Shown: piece after piece, positions 5,301 through 11,848 of the stretch
Layout of the letters: every line of letters starts with the position of its first letter
Position numbering within the stretch: position 1 is the stretch's first letter
NCBI GenBank assembly: GCA_038227745.1
Contig: JBBRPS010000160.1
Location: 1 to 15,110 of the forward strand
DNA length: 15,110 nucleotides
DNA from: DASPXY01 sp038227745
GTDB lineage: Bacteria; Planctomycetota; Planctomycetia; Gemmatales; Gemmataceae
Direction of reading: 5' to 3'
Position numbers and translations under genes: made by a program
Notes under the pieces: generated by a model
The model's database searches: none
Seen by the model: only the letters and a program-made list of their open reading frames with translations
What the model was told of the DNA's origin: nothing

Positions 5301-6784
5301 ACCAGCGTGACGGAGATGAGGGCCACGCCCACCATCGCCAGGCTCTTGGTCAGGGCCATCGGCTGGAACAGCTTGCCCTCGCGGCCGCTCATGGCGAACA
5401 CCGGGATGAACGAGATCAGGATGATGAGCACCGAGAAGAAGATCGGCCGCCCCACCGTCCGGCAGGCCCGGACGATGATCTCCGTGGTGTCCCCGGTGAC
5501 CTTCCGGTCGCCGAACTTGGCCTTCAGCTCGTGGGTGGCGTTCTCGACCATGACGATGGCCTGGTCCACGAGGATGCCGATGGAGATGGTGATGCCGGAC
5601 AGCGACATGATGTTGGCCTGCACGTCCACGATGCCGAGCCGGCGCAGCAGCCACATCAGCAGGAACGAGAACAGCACGGACAGCGGCAACGTGATGCAGA
5701 TGACGAAGACGCTGCGGACGTGCATGAGGATGAGCAGGATGGCTATGGCGGCGATGACCATCTCGTGCCACATCACCTCGGTGACCGCGTCGATGGCTCC
5801 GTGGATCAGCCGGGTGCGCTCGTAGGCGGGCACGATGCGCACGCCCGGCGGCAGGCCGCCCTGCAGCTCCTGGATCTTCTTCTTGACGCGCTCCGTGACG
5901 GCCAGGGGGTTCTCGCCGTGGCGCATGACGACGACGCCGCCGATGACCTCGTTGCCGTCCTTCTCGTAGACGTTGCGGCGGTAGCCGACCCCGACCTGCA
6001 CGCTGGCCACGTTGCGGACGTAGATCGGCACGCCCTTGACCTGCTTGATGACCGTCTTCTCGATGTCCTTTGGGGAGGTGAGCCACCCCACGGAGCGCAC
6101 GACGTAGTCGGAGTTGTTCTTCTGGATGACGCGGCCGCCGACGGCGGAGTTACTGCGGGCGACGGCGTCGACCAGTTCGCCGAGGGTGACGCCGTAGGCG
6201 CGCAGGGCGTTGGGGTCCGCGTCGATCTGGTACTCCCTGGGCAGCCCGCCGGCGGTGCCGACCTCGGCCACACCGGGGACGGAGTTCAGCTCGGGGCCGA
6301 CGTAGAACTTCTGCAAGGCCCACATCCGGCCCGGATCGACGTTGCCGCCCTCCAGGGTATACCAGAAGATCTGGCCCAGGGCGGTGGCGTCGGGGGCGAG
6401 GTAAGGGACCACGCCCTGGGGCAGGAAGGTGCTGGCGAGCGTCAGCTTCTCCAGCACGCGCTCGCGGGCGAAGTAGAAGTTGACGCGGTCCTCGAAGATG
6501 ATGGTGATCATCGCGTAGTTGAACTCGGAGGTCGAGCGCACGGTCTTGACGCCGGCCAGTCCCTGCAGCTTGAGGGACAGCGGGTAGGTAACCTGGTCCT
6601 CGATCTCCTGGGGGCTGCGGCCCATCCAGTCGGTGAAGACGATGACCTGGTTCTCGCTCAGGTCCGGGATGGCGTCCACCGGCGTGGTCAGGACCGCGTA
6701 GGCCGCCCAGAGGGCGAGGGCGCCCGCCAGGAACATGACCAGGTAGCGGTTGCGGATCGACCACTCGATCAGTCGTTCGATCAT
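2357..6784 (-). CDS. cusA: CusA-like Cu(I)/Ag(I) RND efflux pump with large extra domain
   Basis: A 1475-residue inner-membrane proton/metal antiporter of the heavy-metal RND family; usual CusA/CzcA proteins are about 1040-1060 residues. It opens MIERLIEWSIRNRYLVM and has the porter, docking and membrane domains. D407 (ILVDQAIVMVEN), E1345 (GMATETGIIM) and K1388 (RLRPK) match the proton-relay residues of E. coli CusA (D405, E939, K984). M628 (MDMPVSVP), M678 (PLEMVET) and M1027 (RIDMLST) match its three-Met Cu/Ag site (M573, M623, M672), supporting Cu(I)/Ag(I) over Zn/Co. About 300 extra residues (about 700-995) lie between M678 and M1027. Two extra helices lie at about 565-607, and a Gly/Pro/Met/His loop at about 1147-1186. 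The ATG overlaps the CusB stop by 4 nt. It converges with the mer unit, with a 59-nt gap. Confidence 0.93.
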   Translation of the reverse strand: MIERLIEWSIRNRYLVMFLAGALALWAAYAVLTTPVDAIPDLSENQVIVFTDWMGRSPQEIEDQVTYPLSLKLQGLAGVKTVRSTSEFNYAMITIIFEDRVNFYFARERVLEKLTLASTFLPQGVVPYLAPDATALGQIFWYTLEGGNVDPGRMWALQKFYVGPELNSVPGVAEVGTAGGLPREYQIDADPNALRAYGVTLGELVDAVARSNSAVGGRVIQKNNSDYVVRSVGWLTSPKDIEKTVIKQVKGVPIYVRNVASVQVGVGYRRNVYEKDGNEVIGGVVVMRHGENPLAVTERVKKKIQELQGGLPPGVRIVPAYERTRLIHGAIDAVTEVMWHEMVIAAIAILLILMHVRSVFVICITLPLSVLFSFLLMWLLRRLGIVDVQANIMSLSGITISIGILVDQAIVMVENATHELKAKFGDRKVTGDTTEIIVRACRTVGRPIFFSVLIILISFIPVFAMSGREGKLFQPMALTKSLAMVGVALISVTLVPALLPTFLRGRLKGEEQNWIVRSFINIYKPLLTWALPRRNFVMWMFAALLILAVGMFPLQAVLGLGASHYHWEIAFFVVLAFVTFLTVLLLRGWLWQVLGFVSLVLLGLWAYHFPKIGVEFMPALDEGTVMDMPVSVPRLGLSQAADDLKARDALLRGFPEVESVIGKAGRADTPTDPAPLEMVETFVNYRPKELWPKRAMKFEDASRQARALVAELETRGYLRQAEDAFERDSLINGVAMNALARFDEVLRALALLRYREFEQQLGAVLTRFTLEEAVRRFDAAGVLHWPQGADAKETLDAPVKDLAPDHGRWLAKNPALQDVTKLCQEAARHLATAGALRQRDPATGQMKGVDPADALALREPPLQRIVSGLAESLGGEGKTFAGEVLRAVQARRLALWRKYVHDKVNWELFDRGVCAFTWAALDEIGKEARKRQLLDGAPRGAEVGQFVKNVALARKAEDLGQQQALEQALQPFFALRKELEQPFAKRLFLWRRTGGPKGDLLKELDTVVQVPGWSNIWTQPIANRIDMLSTGVKTPVGVLVFGPDLAIIDRVCKEVEAALKPLRGAQNVVATPIMGKGYLEITIDREKAARYGVSVGDIQDTIEVALGGKVITQTVEGRDRFPVRVRYARDFREDEQQVKRLLVSRTMPAAGGGMAAASGPEGTFPGPVMPGDEPHAAAPWHTPGGGALQIPLSEVADVRIVEGPSMIGSENGRLRNYVTMTVSGDRDLVGLVEEAQRVVAEKVQLPPGVHLQWSGEFEHQVRAAKTLRVIFPVVIVLIFVILYLTYKDFADALLMLLAVPEALAGGVFFQFLFPKIRAWDWSAPPMDFTVAVWVGYIAAFGMATETGIIMLVYLREAIDKRGGLEKIKSLDELREAVIEGAVHRLRPKLLTEGVAIIAIAPMLFATGVGSEIISAMALPVLGGLLIADEVVDIFLPVRFYWVRRARWLKLQEQREAAARRQGAADGQPALAALPG

Positions 6785-8643
6785 CGCTTCCCCCCCTTCA
6801 GGCGCTCGACGGTGGCCAGCGTGCGGTCCGCGTGGGCCAGCGCATCGTCCCGGCAGCCCTCACAGCAGAGGAACACGGGCCGCCCCTCGATCATCACCTT
6901 GACGGGCACGCCCATCGACCCGAGCCGGTTCTCCTGCTGGATGGCGCAAAAGCGCTGGGCCTCGGCCAGGCGGCGGTCCACCCGGCTGAGTTTCGCGAGG
7001 ATCGCGTTCACCTTGGCGTCCTCGTCCTCGGACAGCGACGGCCGCGCCTCGCCGGCCGCACCCCGCCGCTCGGACTGCGGGCCGCCGCTGGCGCCGAAGT
7101 AGGTCGAGCCGACGCCCGCGGTCAGGCGCGTCTCGGCGTCCACCAGGAACGAGCCGGCGGTCACCACCTTGTCCCCGGCCTCCAGGCCGCGGACCACGGG
7201 GAAGAAGTCGCCGCAGCGCGGCCCCAGCTCGACCTGCAGGCCGTCGTAGGCGCCCGGCCAGGCCTCGCGGTAGACGAACTTGCGGCTGCCCGTGTCGATC
7301 ACGGCACTCTCCGGGACGGCCAGCACCAGGTCGCGCGCGGACGCGGCCTGGCGTACGGCAGCCCGCAGCAAGGGCCCAAGGCCGACTGCGGCGGACGGCC
7401 CCGCGGGCGAGAACAGCCCTTGCCCCAGGCCATCGGCCAGCACCGCGTTCCGCCAGTCCTCGGCCCGCGCGCCGGCGAACAGGTCCAGCCGGGTGGCCGG
7501 CACGCCCAGGCTGACGGTGGCGTACATGCCCGGCCGCAGCTCGTGGCGCGGGTTGGGCAGGTCGAAGCGCACGCGCAGGGTGCGGGTGGCCGCGTCCAGG
7601 TGCGGGTGGATGAAATCGACCTTGCCGGAGAAGACCCGGTTCGGGAACGCCTTGGTGGTGGCGTTGACCTTCAAGCCCTCCTTGAGGAAGGCCAGGTCGT
7701 GCTCGTAGACCTGGGCCTCGACCCAGACGGTGGACAGGTCGGCCACGTCGTAGAGCCGCGCCCCCTCCTCGACATACTCGCCCTCGACCTGGTATTTCTT
7801 GATGACGTGGCCGCTGATCGGCGCGCGGATCGTGACGTGAGTGATCGGCCTGCCCGACTTCGCGATGGCGTTGATCTGGTCGGCGTCAATGCCCCACAGC
7901 CGCAGGCGCTCGCGCGCCATGCGTTCGAGGGCCTGGTTGCCGCCGGCCCGGGCGTCGAGCAGGTTCTGGACGGTGACCACCAGGTCGGGGCTGTAGAGCT
8001 GCGCCAGGGGGTCGCCCTTGTGGACGTGCTGGCCGGTGACGTTGACGTACAGCTTGTCGATGCGGCTCTTGCCGGTCACCTTGGCGGTGATCCGGGCCAG
8101 CTTGCGCTCGTCGAACTCCACGAAGCCGACCGTGCGGATCTCCTTCTCCAACCGGCTGTAGCCGACCTCCCAGGTCTTGATGCCGGCCAGGGCGACGCGG
8201 TAGGGCGTCAGCTGCACGCGGGTCGTCACCCCGGGCGGCAGGGCCTCGTCCCCATCGCCTGCGCCCTTCTTGCGCTGGGACAGGGGCATGCCGCAGATGG
8301 GGCACTTGTCGGGGTGGTCGCGGATGATCGTGGGGTGCATCGGGCACCAGAATTCGGTGTCCGCGCGGGCGGACTGCTGTCCGCCCGCGGGGCGAGTCCA
8401 CCGCTCGTAGTAGGCGGTCAGAATGTCCCACTTGACGATGACCAGGCCGATGGCGACCAGGATGGCGATGAAGCGCAGGCGGGCCGTCTTGACGAACAAC
8501 CAGAACTTGAGCCACCACCAGAACTTCCCCCAAGGCCCCAGGCCGGGCGGTGCCCGCAGGCCCCCGTCGCTCTCCGACAGGGGACGGTGGTTGAGTGGTC
8601 CGTCGCCGCCCGGCCCTGGCGGGCGGATGAAATGATCGGTCAT
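6781..8643 (-). CDS. cusB: CusB-like periplasmic adaptor with two metal-binding modules
   Basis: A 620-residue membrane-fusion protein linking the RND pump to an outer-membrane channel. The start is ATG 8643, with GAGGA 7 nt upstream; the open frame extends to 8709 but that extension lacks such a site. After a Pro/Gly-rich cytoplasmic stretch there is one membrane anchor (about 56-72). A heavy-metal-binding domain follows (FWCPMHPTIIRDHPDKCPICGMPL, 98-121), then hairpin, lipoyl and beta-barrel domains (VTGKSRIDKLYVNVTGQHVHKGDPL; IRAPISGHVIKKY) and a membrane-proximal domain (VVTAGSFLVDAETRL). The C-terminus adds a TRASH/YHS-like cysteine module: C566 with C593, C594 and C597 in VFLCCEGC. The stop overlaps the cusA start (ATGA), so the two subunits are co-translated. 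Confidence 0.92.
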   Translation of the reverse strand: MTDHFIRPPGPGGDGPLNHRPLSESDGGLRAPPGLGPWGKFWWWLKFWLFVKTARLRFIAILVAIGLVIVKWDILTAYYERWTRPAGGQQSARADTEFWCPMHPTIIRDHPDKCPICGMPLSQRKKGAGDGDEALPPGVTTRVQLTPYRVALAGIKTWEVGYSRLEKEIRTVGFVEFDERKLARITAKVTGKSRIDKLYVNVTGQHVHKGDPLAQLYSPDLVVTVQNLLDARAGGNQALERMARERLRLWGIDADQINAIAKSGRPITHVTIRAPISGHVIKKYQVEGEYVEEGARLYDVADLSTVWVEAQVYEHDLAFLKEGLKVNATTKAFPNRVFSGKVDFIHPHLDAATRTLRVRFDLPNPRHELRPGMYATVSLGVPATRLDLFAGARAEDWRNAVLADGLGQGLFSPAGPSAAVGLGPLLRAAVRQAASARDLVLAVPESAVIDTGSRKFVYREAWPGAYDGLQVELGPRCGDFFPVVRGLEAGDKVVTAGSFLVDAETRLTAGVGSTYFGASGGPQSERRGAAGEARPSLSEDEDAKVNAILAKLSRVDRRLAEAQRFCAIQQENRLGSMGVPVKVMIEGRPVFLCCEGCRDDALAHADRTLATVERLKGGKR

Positions 8644-8764
8644 GAGCGGATCCTCGTGCTGACGAGTCGGTCGGGGGACAGGACGCCTCATCGCACCAGT
8701 CCCTGCCAAGGGCGAGGGACACGGGTGCGCGGAGGCACGAGGCCATCGGGGGGCCGGGGATGGT

Positions 8765-8813
8765 GCCGTCTCGAGACGGCGCGCACGCCGGCCGGACCGC
8801 TGCGGGCAGCGGT
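8765..8813 (-). other. Two adjacent hairpins between the Cys-rich gene and cusB
   Basis: The spacer 8644-8830 holds no gene. It contains a perfect 16-nt palindrome GCCGTCTCGAGACGGC (8765-8780) and a second inverted repeat ACCGCTGC/GCAGCGGT (8796-8803 and 8806-8813). Lying inside the likely operon, they could be an attenuator, an mRNA processing site or a regulator site. No T-run follows, and no choice can be made from sequence alone. Confidence 0.4.
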
Positions 8814-8830
8814 GGCGCGGAAGGCCCGTC

Positions 8831-9427
8831 TCAGATCACGAGGTGGAGGAGGGTGATGACCAGATCGGTCGGGGGCGGGGCGTGCGCGAGCCGCCAGGAG
8901 TCCCGCCCGGGCGCAGTCGGGAAGGAGGACGCCAGCGCCGGGTGTGCGGTCGGGAGGGCGAACGGGTCCAGGGCCGGCGACCCCTTGGCCCCGGTCTTGC
9001 CGCTCAAGGCGAGCGCCGCGTCGTCGGAGTGCGCCACGGTGCGGACGCAGCGTGCGGGGGTCAGCTGCAGGACCACCCCGGCGGTTTCGCCGACCGGCTG
9101 GGCTTCGCGCCGGCCGCCGTTGGTGGGCTCTTCCCCGGTTCGCTCCGGGTTGTCGCGGCGGGTTCCTTGGCCCTCATGCCGACAGCAACAACAGCTGCCG
9201 CCCTCCGCCTGGACGGGGACGGCGCTGGGGCCGTTCTCCGCGCGCGCGGCGCAGCAGGAGCCGCCACAGCAGCAGCCGGTGTCCTTGGTGGTGACGCCGA
9301 GGCATCGGGACTTCCGCTCTCCGGAGGGGCAGAGGCAGTTGAAGTGGGGCAGGCCGGCGAACAGGGTCGAGGCCGCCGTCAGCCAGACGAGTGCAACCAG
9401 GGCTGTCCTGCGTGCGAAGCGTTTCAT
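8831..9427 (-). CDS. Exported Cys-rich protein at head of Cus operon
   Basis: A 198-residue protein with a Sec signal peptide (MKRFARRTALVALVWLTAAS TLFA, cleavage near residue 24). Thirteen cysteines are present, most in tight clusters: FNCLC (31, 33), C42, GCCCGGSCC (52-54, 58-59) and SCCCC (79-82), plus one more Cys further on. The rest is low-complexity Pro/Ala/Thr sequence ending in a short hydrophobic stretch (DLVITLLHLVI). A GAGGGAG sequence lies just before the ATG. It is first in a minus-strand run with cusB and cusA, so a periplasmic Cu/Ag scavenger or metallochaperone feeding the pump is a reasonable inference. The family is not named to my knowledge. The antisense frame is also open because of GC bias, but only this strand gives a signal peptide and the clustered cysteines. 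Confidence 0.78.
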   Translation of the reverse strand: MKRFARRTALVALVWLTAASTLFAGLPHFNCLCPSGERKSRCLGVTTKDTGCCCGGSCCAARAENGPSAVPVQAEGGSCCCCRHEGQGTRRDNPERTGEEPTNGGRREAQPVGETAGVVLQLTPARCVRTVAHSDDAALALSGKTGAKGSPALDPFALPTAHPALASSFPTAPGRDSWRLAHAPPPTDLVITLLHLVI

Positions 9428-9563
9428 GACTCCCTCATCCAGCTATTATGCGCGCGGCCCTCTCCTCCGCATAGTCCGTTTTTCACCCCCATCCCTCTTT
9501 CTTCCTCGCCCTGGCCGGGCCAACGCCAACGCGGCACCGCCAACCGCTAAGGGGCTGTAACAG

Positions 9564-9630
9564 AATGTGGCGACAAGCTTCCAGCTTGTCGAGGGGCGCA
9601 GCCGACAAGCTGGAAGCTTGCCGCCACATT
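9564..9630. repeat. Nested palindromic repeat, 28-bp arms
   Basis: The arm 9564-9591 is complementary to 9603-9630 at 27 of 28 positions around an 11-nt loop (AGGGGCGCAGC). Each arm is itself a palindrome: GACAAGCT-TCC-AGCTTGTC at 9572-9590, and a one-mismatch copy in the second arm. The element could extrude as a branched cruciform. Its shape is that of a dispersed intergenic palindrome (REP or MITE-like). It lies between the divergent Cys-rich gene and the relic sigma tail. Confidence 0.8.
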
Positions 9631-9756
9631 GTCGGTGATCGCGAACGCACTCCGGCTGCGGCGGGCTTCTGTAACCGTTCCGGGGAGGAAAAAGCCCCGC
9701 CGCCCACGAAATGCCGAAATCGCCGAAGCAAGCGGGCGGTCCCTGTCTCCAATAAG

Positions 9757-9918
9757 ATGGAGGCATCGGTGACGATCATGGTGAAGGCCGCGACCAGCGT
9801 TGCGGCGGGCCAAGCGGCCGCCGGCGCGGTGTCCGCGCAGGCGGCCGTGCTAACACAAGGAGTGCTACGAGACATGTTCCTGACCAAGCTCAAGATCGTG
9901 GCGGCCGTGCTGCTCGGC
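9757..9918 (+). pseudogene. Relic C-terminal tail of a planctomycete ECF sigma factor
   Basis: Codons from 9757 read MEASVTIMVKAATSVAAGQA, then AGAVSAQAAVLTQGVLRDMF, then LTKLKIVAAVLL. This resembles the C-terminal extension that, from memory, ends many planctomycete ECF sigma factors (VKAATLFAAGQAAAG...LTEGVLKAMLLTKLKIA). The sigma-2 and sigma-4 domains that should precede it are absent; upstream there is only the palindromic repeat and sequence I cannot assign. It is fused in frame to the beta-propeller gene, whose signal peptide appears to be the sigma factor's own final hydrophobic helix. Whether it is translated as part of the next gene depends on the start used. Confidence 0.5.
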
Positions 9919-11097
9919 ATTGGCGCCTTGGCCTTCGCCGTGGGCGGGCTCGCGGCTCAGCGGCTGCGGCCAGCCCAGGCCGTCAGCCCGGCGCACGGCG
10001 AGGCGGCGCACAAGGCTGTCCTGCTGCGGGTGCCCAACCACGGCATCCAGCCGCAGGTCGTCGCGGACGCCAAGGGGGCCGTTCACTTGCTCTACTTCAA
10101 GGGCGAGCCGCTCGGCGGCGACGTGTTCTACGCTCGCGCCGACGACGGCGCCCACTTCAAGCACCCGGTCCGCGTCAACAGTCAGCCCGGCAGCGCCGTG
10201 GCCACGGGCAACATCCGGGGCGCCCACCTCGCTGTCGGCAAGGGCGGCCGCGTCCACGTCGCCTGGAATGGCTCGCACAAGGCCACGCCCAAGGCTCCCG
10301 GGAACGGCCACCCCATGCTCTACACCCGCCTCAACGACGCGGGCACGGCCTTCGAGCCGCAGCGCAACCTCATCCAGTCGGCCGTCGGCCTGGACGGCGG
10401 TGGGTCGGTGGCCGCCGACGGCGCCGGCAACGTCTACGTCTTCTGGCACGCCCCCGAGCCCGGCAAGAAGGGCGAGGACAACCGGCGCGTCTGGGTGGCC
10501 GCCTCGGCCGACGACGGCAAGACCTTCGCCCCCGAACGCGCCGCGTCCACCGAGCCGACGGGCGCCTGCGGCTGCTGTGGCCTGCGGGCCTTCGCGGACA
10601 GCAAGGGGACGGTGTACACGCTCTACCGGGGGGCCAAGGACGTGGGGCAGCGCGACATGTACCTGCTGACCTCCGCCGACCGGGGCCAGACCTTCCGGGG
10701 CGTGGACATCCACCCGTGGTCGATCAACCTCTGCCCGATGAGTTCGGAGGCGTTCGCCGAGGGGCCTGGCGGGGTCGTGGTGGCCGCCTGGGAGACGAAG
10801 GACCGGGTCTACTTCGCCCGCATCGACGCGAAGACCGGCAAGCGGTCGGCCCCCGTAGCCGCGCCCGGGGCGGGCCACGGACGCAAACACCCGGCGGTGG
10901 CCGTCAACGCCAGGGGCGAGACGATCCTGGTCTGGACGGAGGGCATGGGCTGGAACCGGGGCGGGTCCGTAGCCTGGCAGGTGTACGACCGGGACGGCAG
11001 CCCCACGGCCGAGCGCGGCCACGCCGGCGGCGTGCCGGTCTGGAGCCTGGTGGCCGCCTTCGTCCGGCCCGACGGGCGGTTCGCCATCGTGTACTGA
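9874..11097 (+). CDS. Secreted Asp-box beta-propeller (sialidase/BNR-like) protein
   Basis: A 407-residue protein from ATG 9874, with a signal peptide or anchor (MFLTKLKIVAAVLLGIGALAF). Sialidase-type Asp boxes recur at 89-95 (ADDGAHF), 211-218 (SADDGKTF) and 267-274 (SADRGQTF), separated by beta-propeller strands such as GAHLAVGKGGRVHVAWNG and GNVYVFWHAP. A cysteine group, ACGCCG (C232, C234, C235), and C287 (NLCPMSS) could form a metal or disulfide centre. The Arg triad of true sialidases cannot be confirmed by eye, so this is a fold-level call. AAGGAG lies 11 nt upstream, rather far; the frame is open back to 9565, and ATG 9757 is an alternative start without a ribosome-binding site. Substrate unknown. 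Confidence 0.75.
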   Translation: MFLTKLKIVAAVLLGIGALAFAVGGLAAQRLRPAQAVSPAHGEAAHKAVLLRVPNHGIQPQVVADAKGAVHLLYFKGEPLGGDVFYARADDGAHFKHPVRVNSQPGSAVATGNIRGAHLAVGKGGRVHVAWNGSHKATPKAPGNGHPMLYTRLNDAGTAFEPQRNLIQSAVGLDGGGSVAADGAGNVYVFWHAPEPGKKGEDNRRVWVAASADDGKTFAPERAASTEPTGACGCCGLRAFADSKGTVYTLYRGAKDVGQRDMYLLTSADRGQTFRGVDIHPWSINLCPMSSEAFAEGPGGVVVAAWETKDRVYFARIDAKTGKRSAPVAAPGAGHGRKHPAVAVNARGETILVWTEGMGWNRGGSVAWQVYDRDGSPTAERGHAGGVPVWSLVAAFVRPDGRFAIVY

Positions 11098-11271
11098 CGC
11101 CATCAGAGCGGTTGGCAGCGGCGTGTAGCGGTTCGTGGCCGACTCGCTCCGCGAGTCGGGGGTGGCGCGTCCTGGTCAAGGAGGGGTAGGCCCAGGCACG
11201 GCCGTCGCCGCGCCCGCCTGCGGGGATCCCAGGCGGGCGGCCCCCGCCTGCGGCTGGTCCGCAGGGTCACA

Positions 11272-11306
11272 GGCCGGCCCGGGAAACAGCCCGGGCGCGG
11301 CCGGCC
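11272..11306. terminator. GC-rich hairpin region after the beta-propeller gene
   Basis: GGCCGGCCCGGG (11272-11283) pairs with CCCGGG (11290-11295) and, after a bulge, CCGGCC (11301-11306). A weaker stem, CCCGCCT/AGGCGGG, lies just upstream (about 11218-11236). These lie 175 nt past the stop and could stop transcription from either side. There is no T-run. I see no gene in 11098-11354; the overlapping minus-strand open frame there looks like GC-driven noise. Confidence 0.3.
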
Positions 11307-11354
11307 CGGCCACGGGGGGCGGACCCAGTGGGCCGCCGACGGCGCGCTCCAGCG

Positions 11355-11663
11355 CGGATGGGCGCGGTAGCGGTCGCCGACCTTCTCGATGATGCGAAGC
11401 TTCTCCAGCTTGGCGATGGCGTCCTCGATCTCGAAATCGACCTTCAGGTTCGCCAACCGCTCCAGGTCCATCTCGACGTAGTCGTCCAGGTCGGGCGCCG
11501 TCCAGCCCTTCGCGCCGCCGTAGCGCCACAGGTAGTAGTACGCCAGGATCGCCTCGCGGCATTCCTGCTCCTCGGCCTCGTCGAGCAGGTGGTTCAGCAC
11601 GCCGGCGTTGTTGTCGAGGTTCTGGTAGTACAGGCTCTGCGTCAACTGCAGGCCGTACGTCGT
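11355..11663 (-). pseudogene. DUF3754 (TMEM143-like) protein, C-terminal fragment
   Basis: The minus-strand frame reads LTQSLYYQNLDNNAGV, then DEAEEQECREAILAYYYLWR, GWTAPDLDDYVEMDLERLAN and AIAKLEKLRIIEKVGDRYRA. This is the characteristic C-terminal block of DUF3754 proteins, membrane-associated proteins of unknown function that are common in planctomycetes. The N-terminal part and membrane segments are absent. After YRAHP the sequence stops resembling the family, so the natural C-terminus is also lost. The frame is joined to unrelated fragments upstream. It is a relic, not a working gene. Confidence 0.72.
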
Positions 11664-11666
11664 CTT

Positions 11667-11732
11667 GGCCAGCGAGGGATTCCGGGCCAGGACCTGCTCT
11701 ACCAGCGCCTCGGCCGTCAGTTCCGCCACGCC
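11667..11732 (-). pseudogene. Short TolC-like (outer-membrane efflux) fragment
   Basis: About 22 codons read VAELTAEALVEQVLARNPSL, matching from memory the start of the mature region of planctomycete TolC/CusC-like channels (LTxxxLVxxVLARNPSLAQ...). It is joined in frame to the DUF3754 fragment and preceded out of frame by the XRE fragment. This is the only trace of an outer-membrane channel in the window. The match is short, so the identification is tentative. Confidence 0.4.
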
Positions 11733-11733
11733 C

Positions 11734-11814
11734 TCAAAAGGACAGGCTGAGCCCTTTCGCCTTCCGCTTCTCACGGACCAGGAGTCCAAAGCGTTTTCTC
11801 GATTTCGCTGCCAT
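11734..11814 (-). pseudogene. XRE-type HTH regulator, N-terminal stub
   Basis: A 26-codon frame begins with ATG 11814, 34 nt past the DUF499 stop, with GGGGA 5 nt before it. It reads MAAKSRK, then RFGLLVREKRKAKGLSL, and ends at TGA 11736-11734. RxxxGLSL is how the first helix of XRE/Cro-type DNA-binding domains begins; the rest of the helix-turn-helix is missing. It probably was the downstream partner of the DUF499 gene before a deletion fused its start to the TolC/DUF3754 debris. Too short to function as a regulator. Confidence 0.5.
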
Positions 11815-11848
11815 CGCAATCCCCGCGGACGATCGGACCAGGAGCACG

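Noticed and set aside
6832..8856. 674-codon plus-strand open frame across cusB
   Set aside because: Shadow of cusB; same antisense composition and no domain or signal.
9671..9686. GTAACCGTTCCGG resembling the IS66-like end at 14860
   Set aside because: Only the first 7 bases are shared, and there is no transposase or matching partner end nearby; chance is sufficient.
9865..11103. 412-codon minus-strand open frame across the beta-propeller gene
   Set aside because: The plus strand has Asp boxes and a signal peptide; the minus frame is Val/Ala/Gly/Arg-biased noise.
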